DNA of 64,000 nucleotides from Rhodococcus_F sp040656415 (lineage in GTDB: Bacteria > Actinomycetota > Actinomycetes > Mycobacteriales > Mycobacteriaceae), in assembly GCF_040656415.1 (NCBI RefSeq), contig NZ_JBFAMC010000002.1, forward strand, positions 372,001 to 436,000, given 5' to 3'. Below are positions 50,844 through 59,108 of the stretch, piece by piece. The notes beneath the pieces were generated by a model, which made no database searches, was not told the DNA's origin, and was given only the letters and a program-made list of their open reading frames with translations. Made by a program: the position numbers and the translations under genes. Numbering within the stretch: the stretch's first letter is position 1; each line of letters starts with the position of its first letter.

Positions 50844-50974
50844 CAACTCGACCTACTGTGTAGCGCGCTCGATGACTAAGGCAGCTTCAGCCTCGAGGTG
50901 GATACGAAGAAGCCCCGCTGAGTGGTTGCATCACTCGCGGGGCTTCATCGTCAACTACACAGCGTGTCGAGTTG
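50844..50974. repeat. 131-bp segment with 20-bp imperfect inverted ends
   Basis: The left end CAACTCGACCTACTGTGTAG matches the complement of the right end (50955-50974) at 17 of 20 positions. Inside it lies a second, GC-rich hairpin. It could be a compound terminator or a small inverted-repeat element. Confidence 0.5.
50909..50946. terminator. GC-rich hairpin
   Basis: GAAGCCCCGC pairs exactly with 50937-50946. The inner bases AGTG and CACT extend the stem after a mismatch. No gene ends close by on the plus strand; on the minus strand the nearest end is the secreted protein gene at 51201. Confidence 0.55.
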
Positions 50975-51200
50975 GAGACCTGCCCGATCGAAAGGTTCGG
51001 GCTACGACGGCTTCGGCAGCACGGGGTTCTCACGTTCCCCTACACCTTCCGAACAAAGTTGCTTGTCGGAATTCTGAGGCGGTGAAAAGGGTTTCACCGC
51101 AGGGTGCGCTTCAGGGTCTCAGTCCTGTTGACCTCTGTCATCGTGTCGAGCAAGCACTATATGTTACGCAGCATTTCATGCAACCTCGACAGGGCTTGGG

Positions 51201-51422
51201 TCAGCTAGCGAAACTACCGAAGAGGGAGGCAATGCTGTCCCGCCACACGTCGGGCGTCGACCCCATCGGCAGCAGATCCTCCTCCGGGTTCGGCAAGTTC
51301 TCTTCAAGCGGGAACACCTGCTCGGCGTTGGCGGCAGGCGCCAAAGTCACAGCGGGGGCAACTGCCACAAGTAGGGTCGCCACGACGGTCGCGGCGCGTT
51401 GTGTCATCTTTCGGACATTCAT
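51201..51422 (-). CDS. Short exported protein (island 2)
   Basis: A 73-residue protein from ATG 51420-51422. The signal peptide MNVRKMTQRAATVVATLLVA runs to ANA at about 31-33. It leaves a mature peptide of about 40 residues rich in Glu, Pro and Asp, ending WRDSIASLFGSFAS. The leader is clearly related to that of the next gene (RK-TQRAAT, LLVA, PA, LAP-NA), while the mature parts differ: a shared secretion module with different cargo. Confidence 0.7.
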   Translation of the reverse strand: MNVRKMTQRAATVVATLLVAVAPAVTLAPAANAEQVFPLEENLPNPEEDLLPMGSTPDVWRDSIASLFGSFAS

Positions 51423-51478
51423 GGCTGAGATTTCTCCTGGGAGCCTATTTGCCAGCCAACCTGGGCTTATGCCTGGCT

Positions 51479-52021
51479 TCAGTCCGAGCTTCCCCAGGTG
51501 AGAACCGCACTGAGCGGCGTAATGAAAGGCAGCCCCTCCAGGTCCGGGGTGTGGTCCCGGAGGCTGGTTCCGATATCGCCGGACCATTCGTACTCCTCGT
51601 CGCCGATGAATACGGTCAGCGTTGCCGGGTCCAGGAATCCTTCGGTGGCGTCGTATCCCCACATCAGCGTGACAGAGGTGTTCGGTTCGACGAACCCGTC
51701 GAACGATCCGTCGAGAGCTTCCCCGTGTACGACCCGGGTGGTTTCGATGTGCTTGTAGGTCAGTTCGGGTGGCGTCAGCTGCGATCCGTCGATGCCGTCG
51801 GGTCCGGCGGTGTATTTGATCTCGAATACGCTGCCGGGGCGGCCGATCAAGTTGCCGACGATCTCGACGGTGTTAAGCGACTCTTCCGACTGGATTTCGT
51901 CGCCGAGCTGGTACGGCTGCGCGGCGTTCGCTACTGGCGCTAATGCAATGGCAGGGGTGGTTGCCACGAGCAGGGCCGCTGCGATGGTGGCGGCTCGCTG
52001 TGTCGTCTTTCGGAAACGCAT
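51479..52021 (-). CDS. Exported beta-rich protein (island 2)
   Basis: A 180-residue protein from ATG 52019-52021. Signal peptide MRFRKTTQRAATIAAALLVA, cleavage near ANA. The mature domain has repeated strand patterns (GSVFEIKYTAGPDG, YKHIETTRVVHGEALDG, TSVTLMWGYDATEGF, ATLTVFIGDEEYEW) and no cysteines, ending FITPLSAVLTWGSSD. Pattern suggests an immunoglobulin-like fold. Function unknown. It lies 56 bases upstream of the 73-residue gene, with which it shares its leader. Confidence 0.75.
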   Translation of the reverse strand: MRFRKTTQRAATIAAALLVATTPAIALAPVANAAQPYQLGDEIQSEESLNTVEIVGNLIGRPGSVFEIKYTAGPDGIDGSQLTPPELTYKHIETTRVVHGEALDGSFDGFVEPNTSVTLMWGYDATEGFLDPATLTVFIGDEEYEWSGDIGTSLRDHTPDLEGLPFITPLSAVLTWGSSD

Positions 52022-52357
52022 GGCTGAACTTCTTACTGGGTGCCCACTCACCAGTCAACCTCGGTATGAGATCGACCCCCGCCCGGCGCGTCGGCTTGCC
52101 AGGGCAAGCGGTGCACTACGTGTTTGCAGTGCCAACCCGCGCGGCAACATCGTGCACTACTTCGACAGCGGCAACCTCGTGGAGGCTGTCGTCGAGAAAC
52201 TTCCCCGAGTCATTGGTGCTCTTGGTGTGCCCGTAATTTCGTCCCCGGTCGGCTGTTAACCTTCACCGGGCATCGGACGGATTGCGTGGAGGGAACGCTC
52301 CGGTCATCTGATCTTTGTGTAGCCCGAAGCCCAGGGCACTGAACGAGGGGGAGATCG
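52022..52357. other. Gap with a possible gene fragment
   Basis: No complete gene. On the plus strand 52125-52259 reads NPRGNIVHYFDSGNLVEAVV and EKLPRVIGALGVPV to a stop. This is protein-like and may be the end of a lost gene; it has no start. The right part should carry the promoter of the WND-repeat membrane protein. Confidence 0.35.
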
Positions 52358-53623
52358 ATGAGCCATGATTCGCACAGTGGTGGGCAGGGTCCGCAGCCTG
52401 AGTGGATATGGAACGACCGCACTCAACAGTGGGACATGAATCCGGCCTACACGGGGCAGGGTCCGCAGTCTGCGTGGACATGGAACGACCGCACTCAACA
52501 GTGGGAGAAGAATCCGGCTTACACGGAGCAGGGGACTCCGCCGGTGGGGCCTCGGCAGAGGAAGACGTGGCCATGGGTCGTCGGGGCTGTCGTCTTAACT
52601 GCGCTGCTCATGCTGATGGTGTCGGCCATCGTGGACAACGAATCATCTCAAGATGGCAATCGGGATGCCAGCGGGAGCACAAATACCTCACTCGGACAAC
52701 CGGCTCCAACCACTATTGAACCGACGCCATCGCCACCGAGTTCCAGTGTCGAACCGATGCCACCGCCACCGGCGTCCAGTGTTGAACCGAATCGTTCAGC
52801 GCGTGTTGATGATTCAATCTGGGTAGCACTCGACGAAGCCGGGGTGACCCAGGAGATGGTGGCAGCGTTGGGGGCTGTCGGCGACGAGACCGGCTACGGA
52901 ATCAGCAAGTCGACCCCTATGACTCAGGTGCAGCGGGAAGGACTCGCATACGCGGTCATGTTGTTGTGCCGGGACGTCGCTGCTGGCGAGACTTCGTGGG
53001 ATCAATCCATCAACGATGACGTCTTCGGCGGTGCGGAATGGGCGGATGCACGACGTTTCAACGATTTCGCCCGAACTGAGTTCTGTCCTCAGGTACGGCC
53101 CGAGGCGCCGACCACCGCTCCTGCACGGCCTTCCGTGTCGACCGACTCGTCTTCCATCGTGTTGACAGCGGACGTAGCTATCGATGGCAGGACTGTAACC
53201 GTTTCCGGTGCGGTACCGCTGCCCGACGGCGCCGGGCTGTCGATAGCGCTTTCGCGGATCGAATACTTCGGATTCGGCGATGAGAAGCGGTACGACAACG
53301 TCGATTTTCGTCGTGCTGTCGTCGCTGATGGGCGGTTCACGGCTGTTCTGCTCGACGATCAGGAGAAGATCCGTGGATTCGTCGATGCCTATAACGTGGG
53401 TGAGCTACCAGAACGTCAGATCCGGGTGTCCGATCTCGTCGAGGTTTCGGTGGTGTTCGATCCGCGTGAGGGTCAGCCGCCGGCGGTGGTTTCGGCGGTC
53501 GGCGGATATTCTGGGCTTGCGCTCGCTAGCAGTCCGCAGGGTTCCGAATTCGGCTCGCTTACCAATGACCCATATTGGCGTTTGGAGTATGAGTCCGAAC
53601 ATCAACTGCCATTCGAGTTCTGA
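52358..53623 (+). CDS. Single-span membrane protein with tandem tryptophan motifs
   Basis: A 421-residue protein. Two 24-residue repeats at 11-58, each G-P-Q-x-x-W-x-W-N-D-R-T-Q-Q-W followed by NPAYT, resemble the short W-rich cytoplasmic modules (DUF2510-like) found before a membrane span in actinobacteria. The span is at about 71-91 (WVVGAVVLTALLMLMVSAIV). An external Ser/Pro/Thr stretch, a helical domain (about 148-245, two cysteines) and a beta domain (about 265-390) follow. The tail includes SSPQGSEFGSLTND. Function unknown. ATG 52358 has a GGGGGAG site. Confidence 0.78.
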   Translation: MSHDSHSGGQGPQPEWIWNDRTQQWDMNPAYTGQGPQSAWTWNDRTQQWEKNPAYTEQGTPPVGPRQRKTWPWVVGAVVLTALLMLMVSAIVDNESSQDGNRDASGSTNTSLGQPAPTTIEPTPSPPSSSVEPMPPPPASSVEPNRSARVDDSIWVALDEAGVTQEMVAALGAVGDETGYGISKSTPMTQVQREGLAYAVMLLCRDVAAGETSWDQSINDDVFGGAEWADARRFNDFARTEFCPQVRPEAPTTAPARPSVSTDSSSIVLTADVAIDGRTVTVSGAVPLPDGAGLSIALSRIEYFGFGDEKRYDNVDFRRAVVADGRFTAVLLDDQEKIRGFVDAYNVGELPERQIRVSDLVEVSVVFDPREGQPPAVVSAVGGYSGLALASSPQGSEFGSLTNDPYWRLEYESEHQLPFEF

Positions 53624-53865
53624 CCTGAGACGGCCGGTCGATCAACACCGGCGGAGGAGGGGACCGCAACCCGACGCCATCAGAGTCGCGATTTCTTGGA
53701 TATGAGACTTCCGGCTAAACCTGGCTCAGTCTGATACCCCAACAACACTCTTGCCGAGCCGGGAAGGGGGCGTCGCCATCATGCAGCCACCTCCGCCGCA
53801 GTTAGCACTCCGCGAGTGGTGTGTCTGCGAAAAAGTAGGAATGGGGAGGCAGCGGTAGGGGATTG

Positions 53866-53894
53866 CAAGAGGTTAGGGGTTCGAATCCCTTCGG
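53866..53894 (+). repeat. Right repeat of island 2 (partial tRNA-Arg)
   Basis: Identical over 29 bases to tRNA-Arg 49469-49497, then CGCACACC with one preceding change and AAGCCCTGGTAGAGAC of the terminator. The 5' half of the tRNA is absent, so it is not a functional tRNA. Confidence 0.82.
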
Positions 53895-53903
53895 ACGCAC
53901 ACC

Positions 53904-53940
53904 AAAAAGCCCTGGTAGAGACCATTATTACCAAGGTTTT
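53904..53940 (+). terminator. Copy of the tRNA-Arg terminator
   Basis: AAAGCCCTGGTA followed by TACCAAGGTTTTTT, a weakened version of the 49509 hairpin with a long T-run, behind the partial tRNA. Confidence 0.6.
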
Positions 53941-54118
53941 TTGTTTCGAAAGAGATCGCGTCGCCGTTGTCGGGCCACAGGCTGGTCCGAAGCCCAAGGT
54001 CCCTCTAAGCTCTTGGGACCGCCCGGCGTGGGGCATCTCCGCGATGAGAGCAATCCCCGCGCCATTGCGCGAAAGCTGTTTGGGAACCTATTCGAGGACC
54101 ACTAGCCACAGGAATCGT

Positions 54119-55300
54119 ATGGAAGGGAAGATCCGGACAAGCTTCGGTCCCGCGCGGCCGACAGCGACAATCGATCTGACCGATCCGACGGTTGTCGCGA
54201 ACCCTTACCCATACTTCTCGCAGGAGCGTGCACGTCACCCGGTGGCGTGGCATGAAGCGTCCGGCATGTGGCTGACCTTCGATCATGCGAGCGCTTCGGC
54301 GGTGCAGCGTGACCGCCGCCTCGGCCGACTATGGGTTGACAAAGAGCCTGCGTCCTATCTGGAGCCGTTCAATCTGCTTCACCGCAATCAGATGATGGAG
54401 AACGAGCCGCCGGCACACACACGGCTACGGCGCCCGGTGGCGGCGGCGTTCAGCCGCGGGCACGTCGAGCGGCTTCGACCACGGGTGAGGGCATTGGCGG
54501 CATCCATGCTCGACGAGGTGGACCCGCAGGGGTTCGACGTAGTCGGCGAGTACGCCGAGCCGTTGCCGGTTCTCGTCATCGCAGAGTTGCTTGGTGTTCC
54601 GAAGTCGATGGTGTCCTCGCTGAGGTCGTGGTCGCAGTCGATCGTGCGCATGTACGAACCGGCGCCGGGCGAGGCGGTGGTCGACGCGGCGGTGTCGGCG
54701 GCACAGGAGTTCGCGGAGTACGTGCGGGCCCTTGCTGCCGACCGGCGTCGTACCCCCAGACTGGATCTGATCTCCGACCTCACCGAGACCGAGCTCACCG
54801 ACGACGAGGTTGTCGCTTCGGTAGTGCTCCTGCTGAACGCCGGGCACGAGGCGTCGGTGAACGTATTCGGCAACGGGCTTGTCGCGATGCTCGGCGCCGG
54901 TCAGATCCCTGCACCAGAGGTCTTGCTCACGATCGAGGAGATGCTGCGCTTCGACCCTGCGCTCCAACTATTCGAGCGCACCGCAATCGAGCCGGTCGAG
55001 CTGGGCGGCATCCGGATCGAGACCGGGGAGAAGATCGCCGCCCTGCTCGGGGCTGCCAACCGTGATCCCGCAGTGTTCGAGTACGCCGACCGATTCGTGG
55101 CCGACCGAGACCCCAACCCGCACCTCGCCTTCGGCGCCGGGGTGCACTTCTGCCTGGGGGCGCCCCTGGCGAGGATGGAGCTGGTGGAGTCGGTGACGGC
55201 GCTGTTCGACCGGTTCCCTCGGATCGGATTGGCGGGCAAGCCACTTCCGCGGGGCACCTTCGTGCTTCGCGGCCACCGCTCTGTGCCCGTGGCCGGATGA
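54119..55300 (+). CDS. Cytochrome P450
   Basis: A 393-residue soluble bacterial P450. The I-helix reads LLLNAGHEASVNVFGNG (usual AGxET changed to AGHEAS), the ExxR is in EEMLRF, and the heme loop is FGAGVHFCLGAPLARME with ligand Cys345. It needs a ferredoxin and reductase, neither of which lies nearby. The substrate is not predictable. ATG 54119 with AGGA six bases before gives the usual length; upstream the frame is open but meaningless and includes the island 2 end. Confidence 0.92.
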   Translation: MEGKIRTSFGPARPTATIDLTDPTVVANPYPYFSQERARHPVAWHEASGMWLTFDHASASAVQRDRRLGRLWVDKEPASYLEPFNLLHRNQMMENEPPAHTRLRRPVAAAFSRGHVERLRPRVRALAASMLDEVDPQGFDVVGEYAEPLPVLVIAELLGVPKSMVSSLRSWSQSIVRMYEPAPGEAVVDAAVSAAQEFAEYVRALAADRRRTPRLDLISDLTETELTDDEVVASVVLLLNAGHEASVNVFGNGLVAMLGAGQIPAPEVLLTIEEMLRFDPALQLFERTAIEPVELGGIRIETGEKIAALLGAANRDPAVFEYADRFVADRDPNPHLAFGAGVHFCLGAPLARMELVESVTALFDRFPRIGLAGKPLPRGTFVLRGHRSVPVAG

Positions 55301-55375
55301 GTCTCGGGTCGAACCGGCCACTGACCGCCCGCCGGTTAGGCTGCGGCGCGCGGCCGGCGACTCGAGAGTTCGTTG

Positions 55376-55591
55376 CTACGTCGAGCGTTCGCCGTTCCGC
55401 TTGTTCTCGTACATCTCGATGCCGTTGAGAATCCAGTGCTGGGTCCGCCAGAGCACGTTGTAGAGATTCCACGGCGCGACGTCGTAGGTGTCCCACGGCT
55501 GCCCGACATGGGCGGTCCACTCGGGGATCTTGCCGCAGCAGATCCGGTGGTCGAACACGGTGAACAGGAAATGGCACAGTTCTTCACGCAT
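55376..55591 (-). CDS. Small hypothetical protein
   Basis: A 71-residue protein with a strong AGGAGG site six bases before ATG 55591. MREELCHFLFTVFDHRICCG and PWDTYDVAPWNLYNVLWRTQ are rich in aromatic residues and cysteine (three Cys). No known family. Convergent with the P450 gene; no evident link. Confidence 0.65.
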   Translation of the reverse strand: MREELCHFLFTVFDHRICCGKIPEWTAHVGQPWDTYDVAPWNLYNVLWRTQHWILNGIEMYENKRNGERST

Positions 55592-55755
55592 CAGGTTCCT
55601 CCTGAGTCGGGGCGGCCCCGGACCGGGGCTAGCCTATGTGCGTGCTGTGCATACGAGCACAGTACACGGCTCTATCGGTGTCGGGGATCCGGTTGGCGAT
55701 CTCGGACACGAAAGCAGTTGACCCCGACGTAGCGTGAGCCCATACCGTCGCACGC

Positions 55756-56226
55756 ATGACCAATTCAGAGACCAAAATTGATCGTTCGATCTATCCCATG
55801 CCCGCTTTCGTCACGTTCCCTGTCGCCGACTTCGCACGATCCGTTCGATGGTACGAATCCCTGGGATTCGTTGTGCTGGCTGAGATTCCGGGACCGGATG
55901 GTGCCACGATGCTCGTTCATCTGAGGCGGATGCGATATCAGGACATTCTTCTGGTGCTCGGGGAGCCGGCTCCCGGCTACCGCCCGACTTTCGACGCAGG
56001 AGGAGACGATCTCGAACGTCGGGCAGCCTCACTTCTCGCCGAGGTGACTTCGATCGGCGGTCTCGGCGTGGCGCACGTCGAGGGCCCCACTCGAACACCG
56101 TGGTACACGACTGAACTCGTGGCGGTCGACCCCGATGGATACTCCGTCGTTCTGAGCGACCCGCTTCGCGAGGAGGCAACCGGAGATACGCGGTGGACCG
56201 AGATGATCGAAGCGTCCATGCGCTAG
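55756..56226 (+). CDS. VOC (glyoxalase/bleomycin-resistance fold) protein
   Basis: A 156-residue single VOC module pair: PAFVTFPVADFARSVRWYES, LGFVVLAEIPG, LVHLRRMRYQDILLVLGEP, and VAVDPDGYSVVLSDP. Enzyme or drug-binding role unknown. Stands alone. Confidence 0.88.
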   Translation: MTNSETKIDRSIYPMPAFVTFPVADFARSVRWYESLGFVVLAEIPGPDGATMLVHLRRMRYQDILLVLGEPAPGYRPTFDAGGDDLERRAASLLAEVTSIGGLGVAHVEGPTRTPWYTTELVAVDPDGYSVVLSDPLREEATGDTRWTEMIEASMR

Positions 56227-56330
56227 GGCTAGTGCGACGAGGGGAGCGTCGTACCCAACCCAGGCACTGATGTCGGGCGGTTGGGTCCCGTCATGAAGAA
56301 GCGCTGCGGCCGATTGCCGGTTGCACATCG

Positions 56331-56696
56331 TCAGGGGGCGGGCGTCACGAACTCCGGTTGATCGAGGAGGCGAAGCCAGGTGCCGTCGGGCTGCCGACGG
56401 ACCACCTGTGCGCGGGCCCCGGCACCGTCCCTCGGCGGGGTGGAGGTGAGGGCGATGCCGTCGCTGATCAGCGTCGGCAAGGGTTGTTCCTGCTCGAAGC
56501 GAGGTGCGCCATCGAGCACCTTCTCCCATAGTTGCTGGATCGCGTCGCGACCGATCGTCTGACTGCCGGGCGGGTACGCCATCACGGCGTTCTCCTCGTA
56601 TAGGGCAGCAACTCCGGCGGCGTCGCCGGCGTTGCTTCGTTCGACGAATAGGCGGGTGAGGTCTTCGGGGCTGAGGGCTTTCTCGTTTTCTTGCAT
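56331..56696 (-). CDS. SnoaL-like/NTF2-fold protein (YybH type)
   Basis: A 121-residue protein with LTRLFVERSNAGDAAGVAAL, YEENAVMAYPPGSQTIGRDA and IQQLWEKVL, the polyketide-cyclase-like NTF2 fold used for small-molecule binding or as stress proteins. Divergent from the LysR gene with 97 bases between starts, so LysR probably controls it. Confidence 0.88.
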   Translation of the reverse strand: MQENEKALSPEDLTRLFVERSNAGDAAGVAALYEENAVMAYPPGSQTIGRDAIQQLWEKVLDGAPRFEQEQPLPTLISDGIALTSTPPRDGAGARAQVVRRQPDGTWLRLLDQPEFVTPAP

Positions 56697-56744
56697 GGAG
56701 TCCTGTCCTTTCGAAGCGGTTCGAACTACAGATTCGCTCGAAGC

Positions 56745-56793
56745 AAACTAGAAGTCCAACAGATAATATTTCTGGAAACTAGAATCATCTGTT
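56745..56793. promoter_or_regulatory. LysR-type binding region between divergent genes
   Basis: AAACTAGAA occurs at 56745-56753 and 56776-56784. AACAGAT at 56758-56764 is matched by its complement ATCTGTT at 56787-56793, ending one base before the LysR ATG. The AT-rich stretch between is the likely overlapping promoter. Confidence 0.5.
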
Positions 56794-57690
56794 ATGGAAC
56801 TTCGCCAGCTCGAGTACTTTGTGGCGGTAGCTGAAGAGGCCAACTTCACCCGAGCCGCACAGCGTGTGCACATCAGCCAGTCGGGGATCAGCGCACAGAT
56901 CCGCCAACTCGAGCACGACCTCGGTGCCACGCTCATCGACCGCTCGACCCGCACCGCAACCCTTACCCAGGAAGGCGAAGCGGTCCTCGAACACGCCAGG
57001 GCGACATTGGCGGCTGCGAGGGCGGTGCGGCAGGCAGTCGACGACGTCCGGGAGCTCGTTCGAGGTCGGCTGGTCGTCGGGATGGTCACCGCATGCACGG
57101 TGCGAGGGCTATTCGATGCTTTGTCCGAGTTCCACCTCGCCCATCCCGGTGTCGAAATAACGCTCGTCGAAGACAACTCGGAACGACTCGTCGAACAGGT
57201 TCGTGAGGGCAGCCTCGATCTTGCGCTCGTCGGGACGGCGACGGGGCCACCAGACGGTCTGACCTCAATGACGATCATCAGCGAGGGCATCGTCGGCGCG
57301 GTGCCGCCCGACCATCCACTCGCGGGTCGGACGAAGGTGACGCTGGCAGATATCGCGGACTATCCGATCGTGTCGATGCCGCGGGGGACGGGTGTCCGGA
57401 CGGTGTTCGACCGGGCCTGCGGTGTCGCCGGAATCGTGCCGAACATCGCACTGCAGGCCAGCGCCCCAGCCGCGGTTGCCGATCTGGCGGCACGCGGGCT
57501 AGGGGTCGCGATTCTCAGTGAGTCGATGTTCAGCGACATCGAAGACCGCCTCAGCGTCCTCGCGATCGACGATGTCGGCATTCCCGCTGTACTCGGTCTT
57601 GTTTGGAAGAGGCCCGAGGGACCAGCGCTGCGCGAGCTTCTGCGGCACGGGCGCAAGGCATTCGGCAAACCCGCCGCGGCACCCGCATAG
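56794..57690 (+). CDS. LysR-family regulator
   Basis: A 298-residue protein. HTH at 1-60 (MELRQLEYFVAVAEEANFTR, AAQRVHISQSGISAQIRQLE) and a periplasmic-binding-like effector domain (about 90-290: GRLVVGMVTACTVRGLFDAL, LDLALVGT, PIVSMPRGTGVRTVFD). The divergent SnoaL-like gene is the probable target. The effector is unknown. Confidence 0.93.
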   Translation: MELRQLEYFVAVAEEANFTRAAQRVHISQSGISAQIRQLEHDLGATLIDRSTRTATLTQEGEAVLEHARATLAAARAVRQAVDDVRELVRGRLVVGMVTACTVRGLFDALSEFHLAHPGVEITLVEDNSERLVEQVREGSLDLALVGTATGPPDGLTSMTIISEGIVGAVPPDHPLAGRTKVTLADIADYPIVSMPRGTGVRTVFDRACGVAGIVPNIALQASAPAAVADLAARGLGVAILSESMFSDIEDRLSVLAIDDVGIPAVLGLVWKRPEGPALRELLRHGRKAFGKPAAAPA

Positions 57691-57851
57691 TCACACCACC
57701 GATGCGTCGCGCAACAGGTCTGGGCGCTCAGCCCGTTGCTGGTGGGTGATTCGGCGGAGCGTCGTTCATCCGTCACGGATGATGACCCCGGACCGCGTCT
57801 CTGTGAGGCTCGAGCCCAGTGCTCTTCCGGCCATTCGAGATGGGGTGACGC

Positions 57852-59108
57852 ATGCCGTCGATTGGCGCCTCGCTTTTCTGGATCGTGGCGTCCGCTGTTG
57901 TCGCGCCCCTGCTTGCGGGCCTGTTTCCCCGCAAGTTGGTGCCCGAGGTCGTACTGCTGCTACTCGCCGGGATCATCATCGGTCCGCACGTCCTCGACAT
58001 CGCCGTCGAAGGCAGCGAGATCGGGCTGCTGAGCGATCTCGGGCTGGGTTTGCTGTTCCTCCTGGCCGGATACGAGATCAATACGGCCGAGATCACCGGT
58101 CGCGGCGGACGGCGGGCGTTGGTGACCTGGCTGGCGTCGCTTGCTCTGGCGTTCGGATTGGTGTGGCTGCTGAGTCTTGCCGGCGTAACCAATGCAGGTA
58201 CTGCGGTGGCCATAGCCCTGACCTCTACTGCGCTGGGCACGCTGCTGCCGATCCTCCGCGATGCAGGTGCACTCGATTCCAGGCTTGGCAAGACGGTCCT
58301 CAACCACGGTGCGTTCGGAGAGCTCGGTCCGGTCATCGCGATGGCAGTCCTGCTCGGCTCACGAGGTTCGCTGGCGTCGATTGCGGTGCTGGGGTTGTTC
58401 GTGGTCGCGGCGGTGCTGGTCGCATTCATTCCCGATCGTCTACGGCGGGAGGGGTCCCGAATCGCGGCAATAATCCGGGCTGGATCGGAGACGACGTCGC
58501 AGACCACGGTTCGGTTGACCGTGCTGCTCCTCGTCACACTCTCGGTGCTCGCAATGTGGTTCGGCCTCGACGCCATTCTCGGCGCCTTCGCTGCGGGTTT
58601 CATTCTGCGGCGGGCTACTGCCGGAGGCTACGAGGTGCTCGAAACCAAGATCGACGGTCTGGCCTTCGGATTCTTGATCCCAATCTTCTTCGTGACGTCG
58701 GGGATGGCCATCGACATCGAGGCCATTGCGTCGGAACCGGGTGTGCTGGTCGCATTCGTACTGCTGATCTTGGTAGTGCGTTCCGGTCCGGTCTATGTCT
58801 CGGGGCGATTCGATCGCGGACCAGGTGGCACCGACCCGCCCTTCACCGTTCGTGAACGCACCCAGTTGGCCCTGTATGCAGGAACGGGGTTGCCGCTGAT
58901 AGTGGCCGTCACGGGGGTGGCGGTCGATTCGGGGACCATGACCACCGCGCACGCTTCCGCGCTCGTCGCTGCGGGCGCGATCACGGTTCTTCTCTTCCCG
59001 CTCGGAGCCTCGCTGATCGGTTCGCCGAGAGATCGACAGGCCGATCACGAACCCGACGCGGTCGACTCGCAAGCCGCCAACGACGAGAACCGAGGAGTTG
59101 ACACGTGA
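57852..59108 (+). CDS. CPA2-type cation:proton antiporter
   Basis: A 418-residue membrane protein with about twelve spans. PRKLVPEVVLLLLAGIIIGP is the usual start, LGLGLLFLLAGYEI and the unwound-helix FGLDAILGAFAAGFILRRAT segments mark Kef/NapA-like exchangers, and FGFLIPIFFVTSGMAID is the last conserved part. No RCK or Trk domain. It likely exchanges Na+ or K+ for protons. The stop overlaps the MFS gene start by four bases (GTGA at 59105). Confidence 0.9.
   Translation: MPSIGASLFWIVASAVVAPLLAGLFPRKLVPEVVLLLLAGIIIGPHVLDIAVEGSEIGLLSDLGLGLLFLLAGYEINTAEITGRGGRRALVTWLASLALAFGLVWLLSLAGVTNAGTAVAIALTSTALGTLLPILRDAGALDSRLGKTVLNHGAFGELGPVIAMAVLLGSRGSLASIAVLGLFVVAAVLVAFIPDRLRREGSRIAAIIRAGSETTSQTTVRLTVLLLVTLSVLAMWFGLDAILGAFAAGFILRRATAGGYEVLETKIDGLAFGFLIPIFFVTSGMAIDIEAIASEPGVLVAFVLLILVVRSGPVYVSGRFDRGPGGTDPPFTVRERTQLALYAGTGLPLIVAVTGVAVDSGTMTTAHASALVAAGAITVLLFPLGASLIGSPRDRQADHEPDAVDSQAANDENRGVDT

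Larger units (their letters stand above)
50840..51200. other. Gap with a long inverted repeat
   Basis: No gene. It holds the imperfect inverted repeat 50844-50974 with a strong inner hairpin at 50909-50946. The rest shows no coding frame or motif. Confidence 0.5.
49469..53894. mobile_element. Island 2: 4.4-kb segment bounded by tRNA-Arg repeats
   Basis: Lies between tRNA-Arg(ACG) and a copy of its 3' half. Contents are a 55-residue HTH protein, three signal-peptide proteins of the Ser-Leu-Gly tailed set, a frameshifted gene and a single-span membrane protein. No integrase was found, so it is either a decayed element or one moved by an integrase encoded elsewhere. Confidence 0.65.
53624..54118. 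other. Gap holding the right end of island 2
   Basis: No gene. Contains the partial tRNA-Arg copy and its terminator. From 53945 to the P450 start the reading frames look non-coding. Confidence 0.5.

Noticed and set aside
53866..53900. A second tRNA-Arg gene
   Set aside because: Only the T-arm and acceptor 3' strand are present; the D-arm and anticodon are absent.
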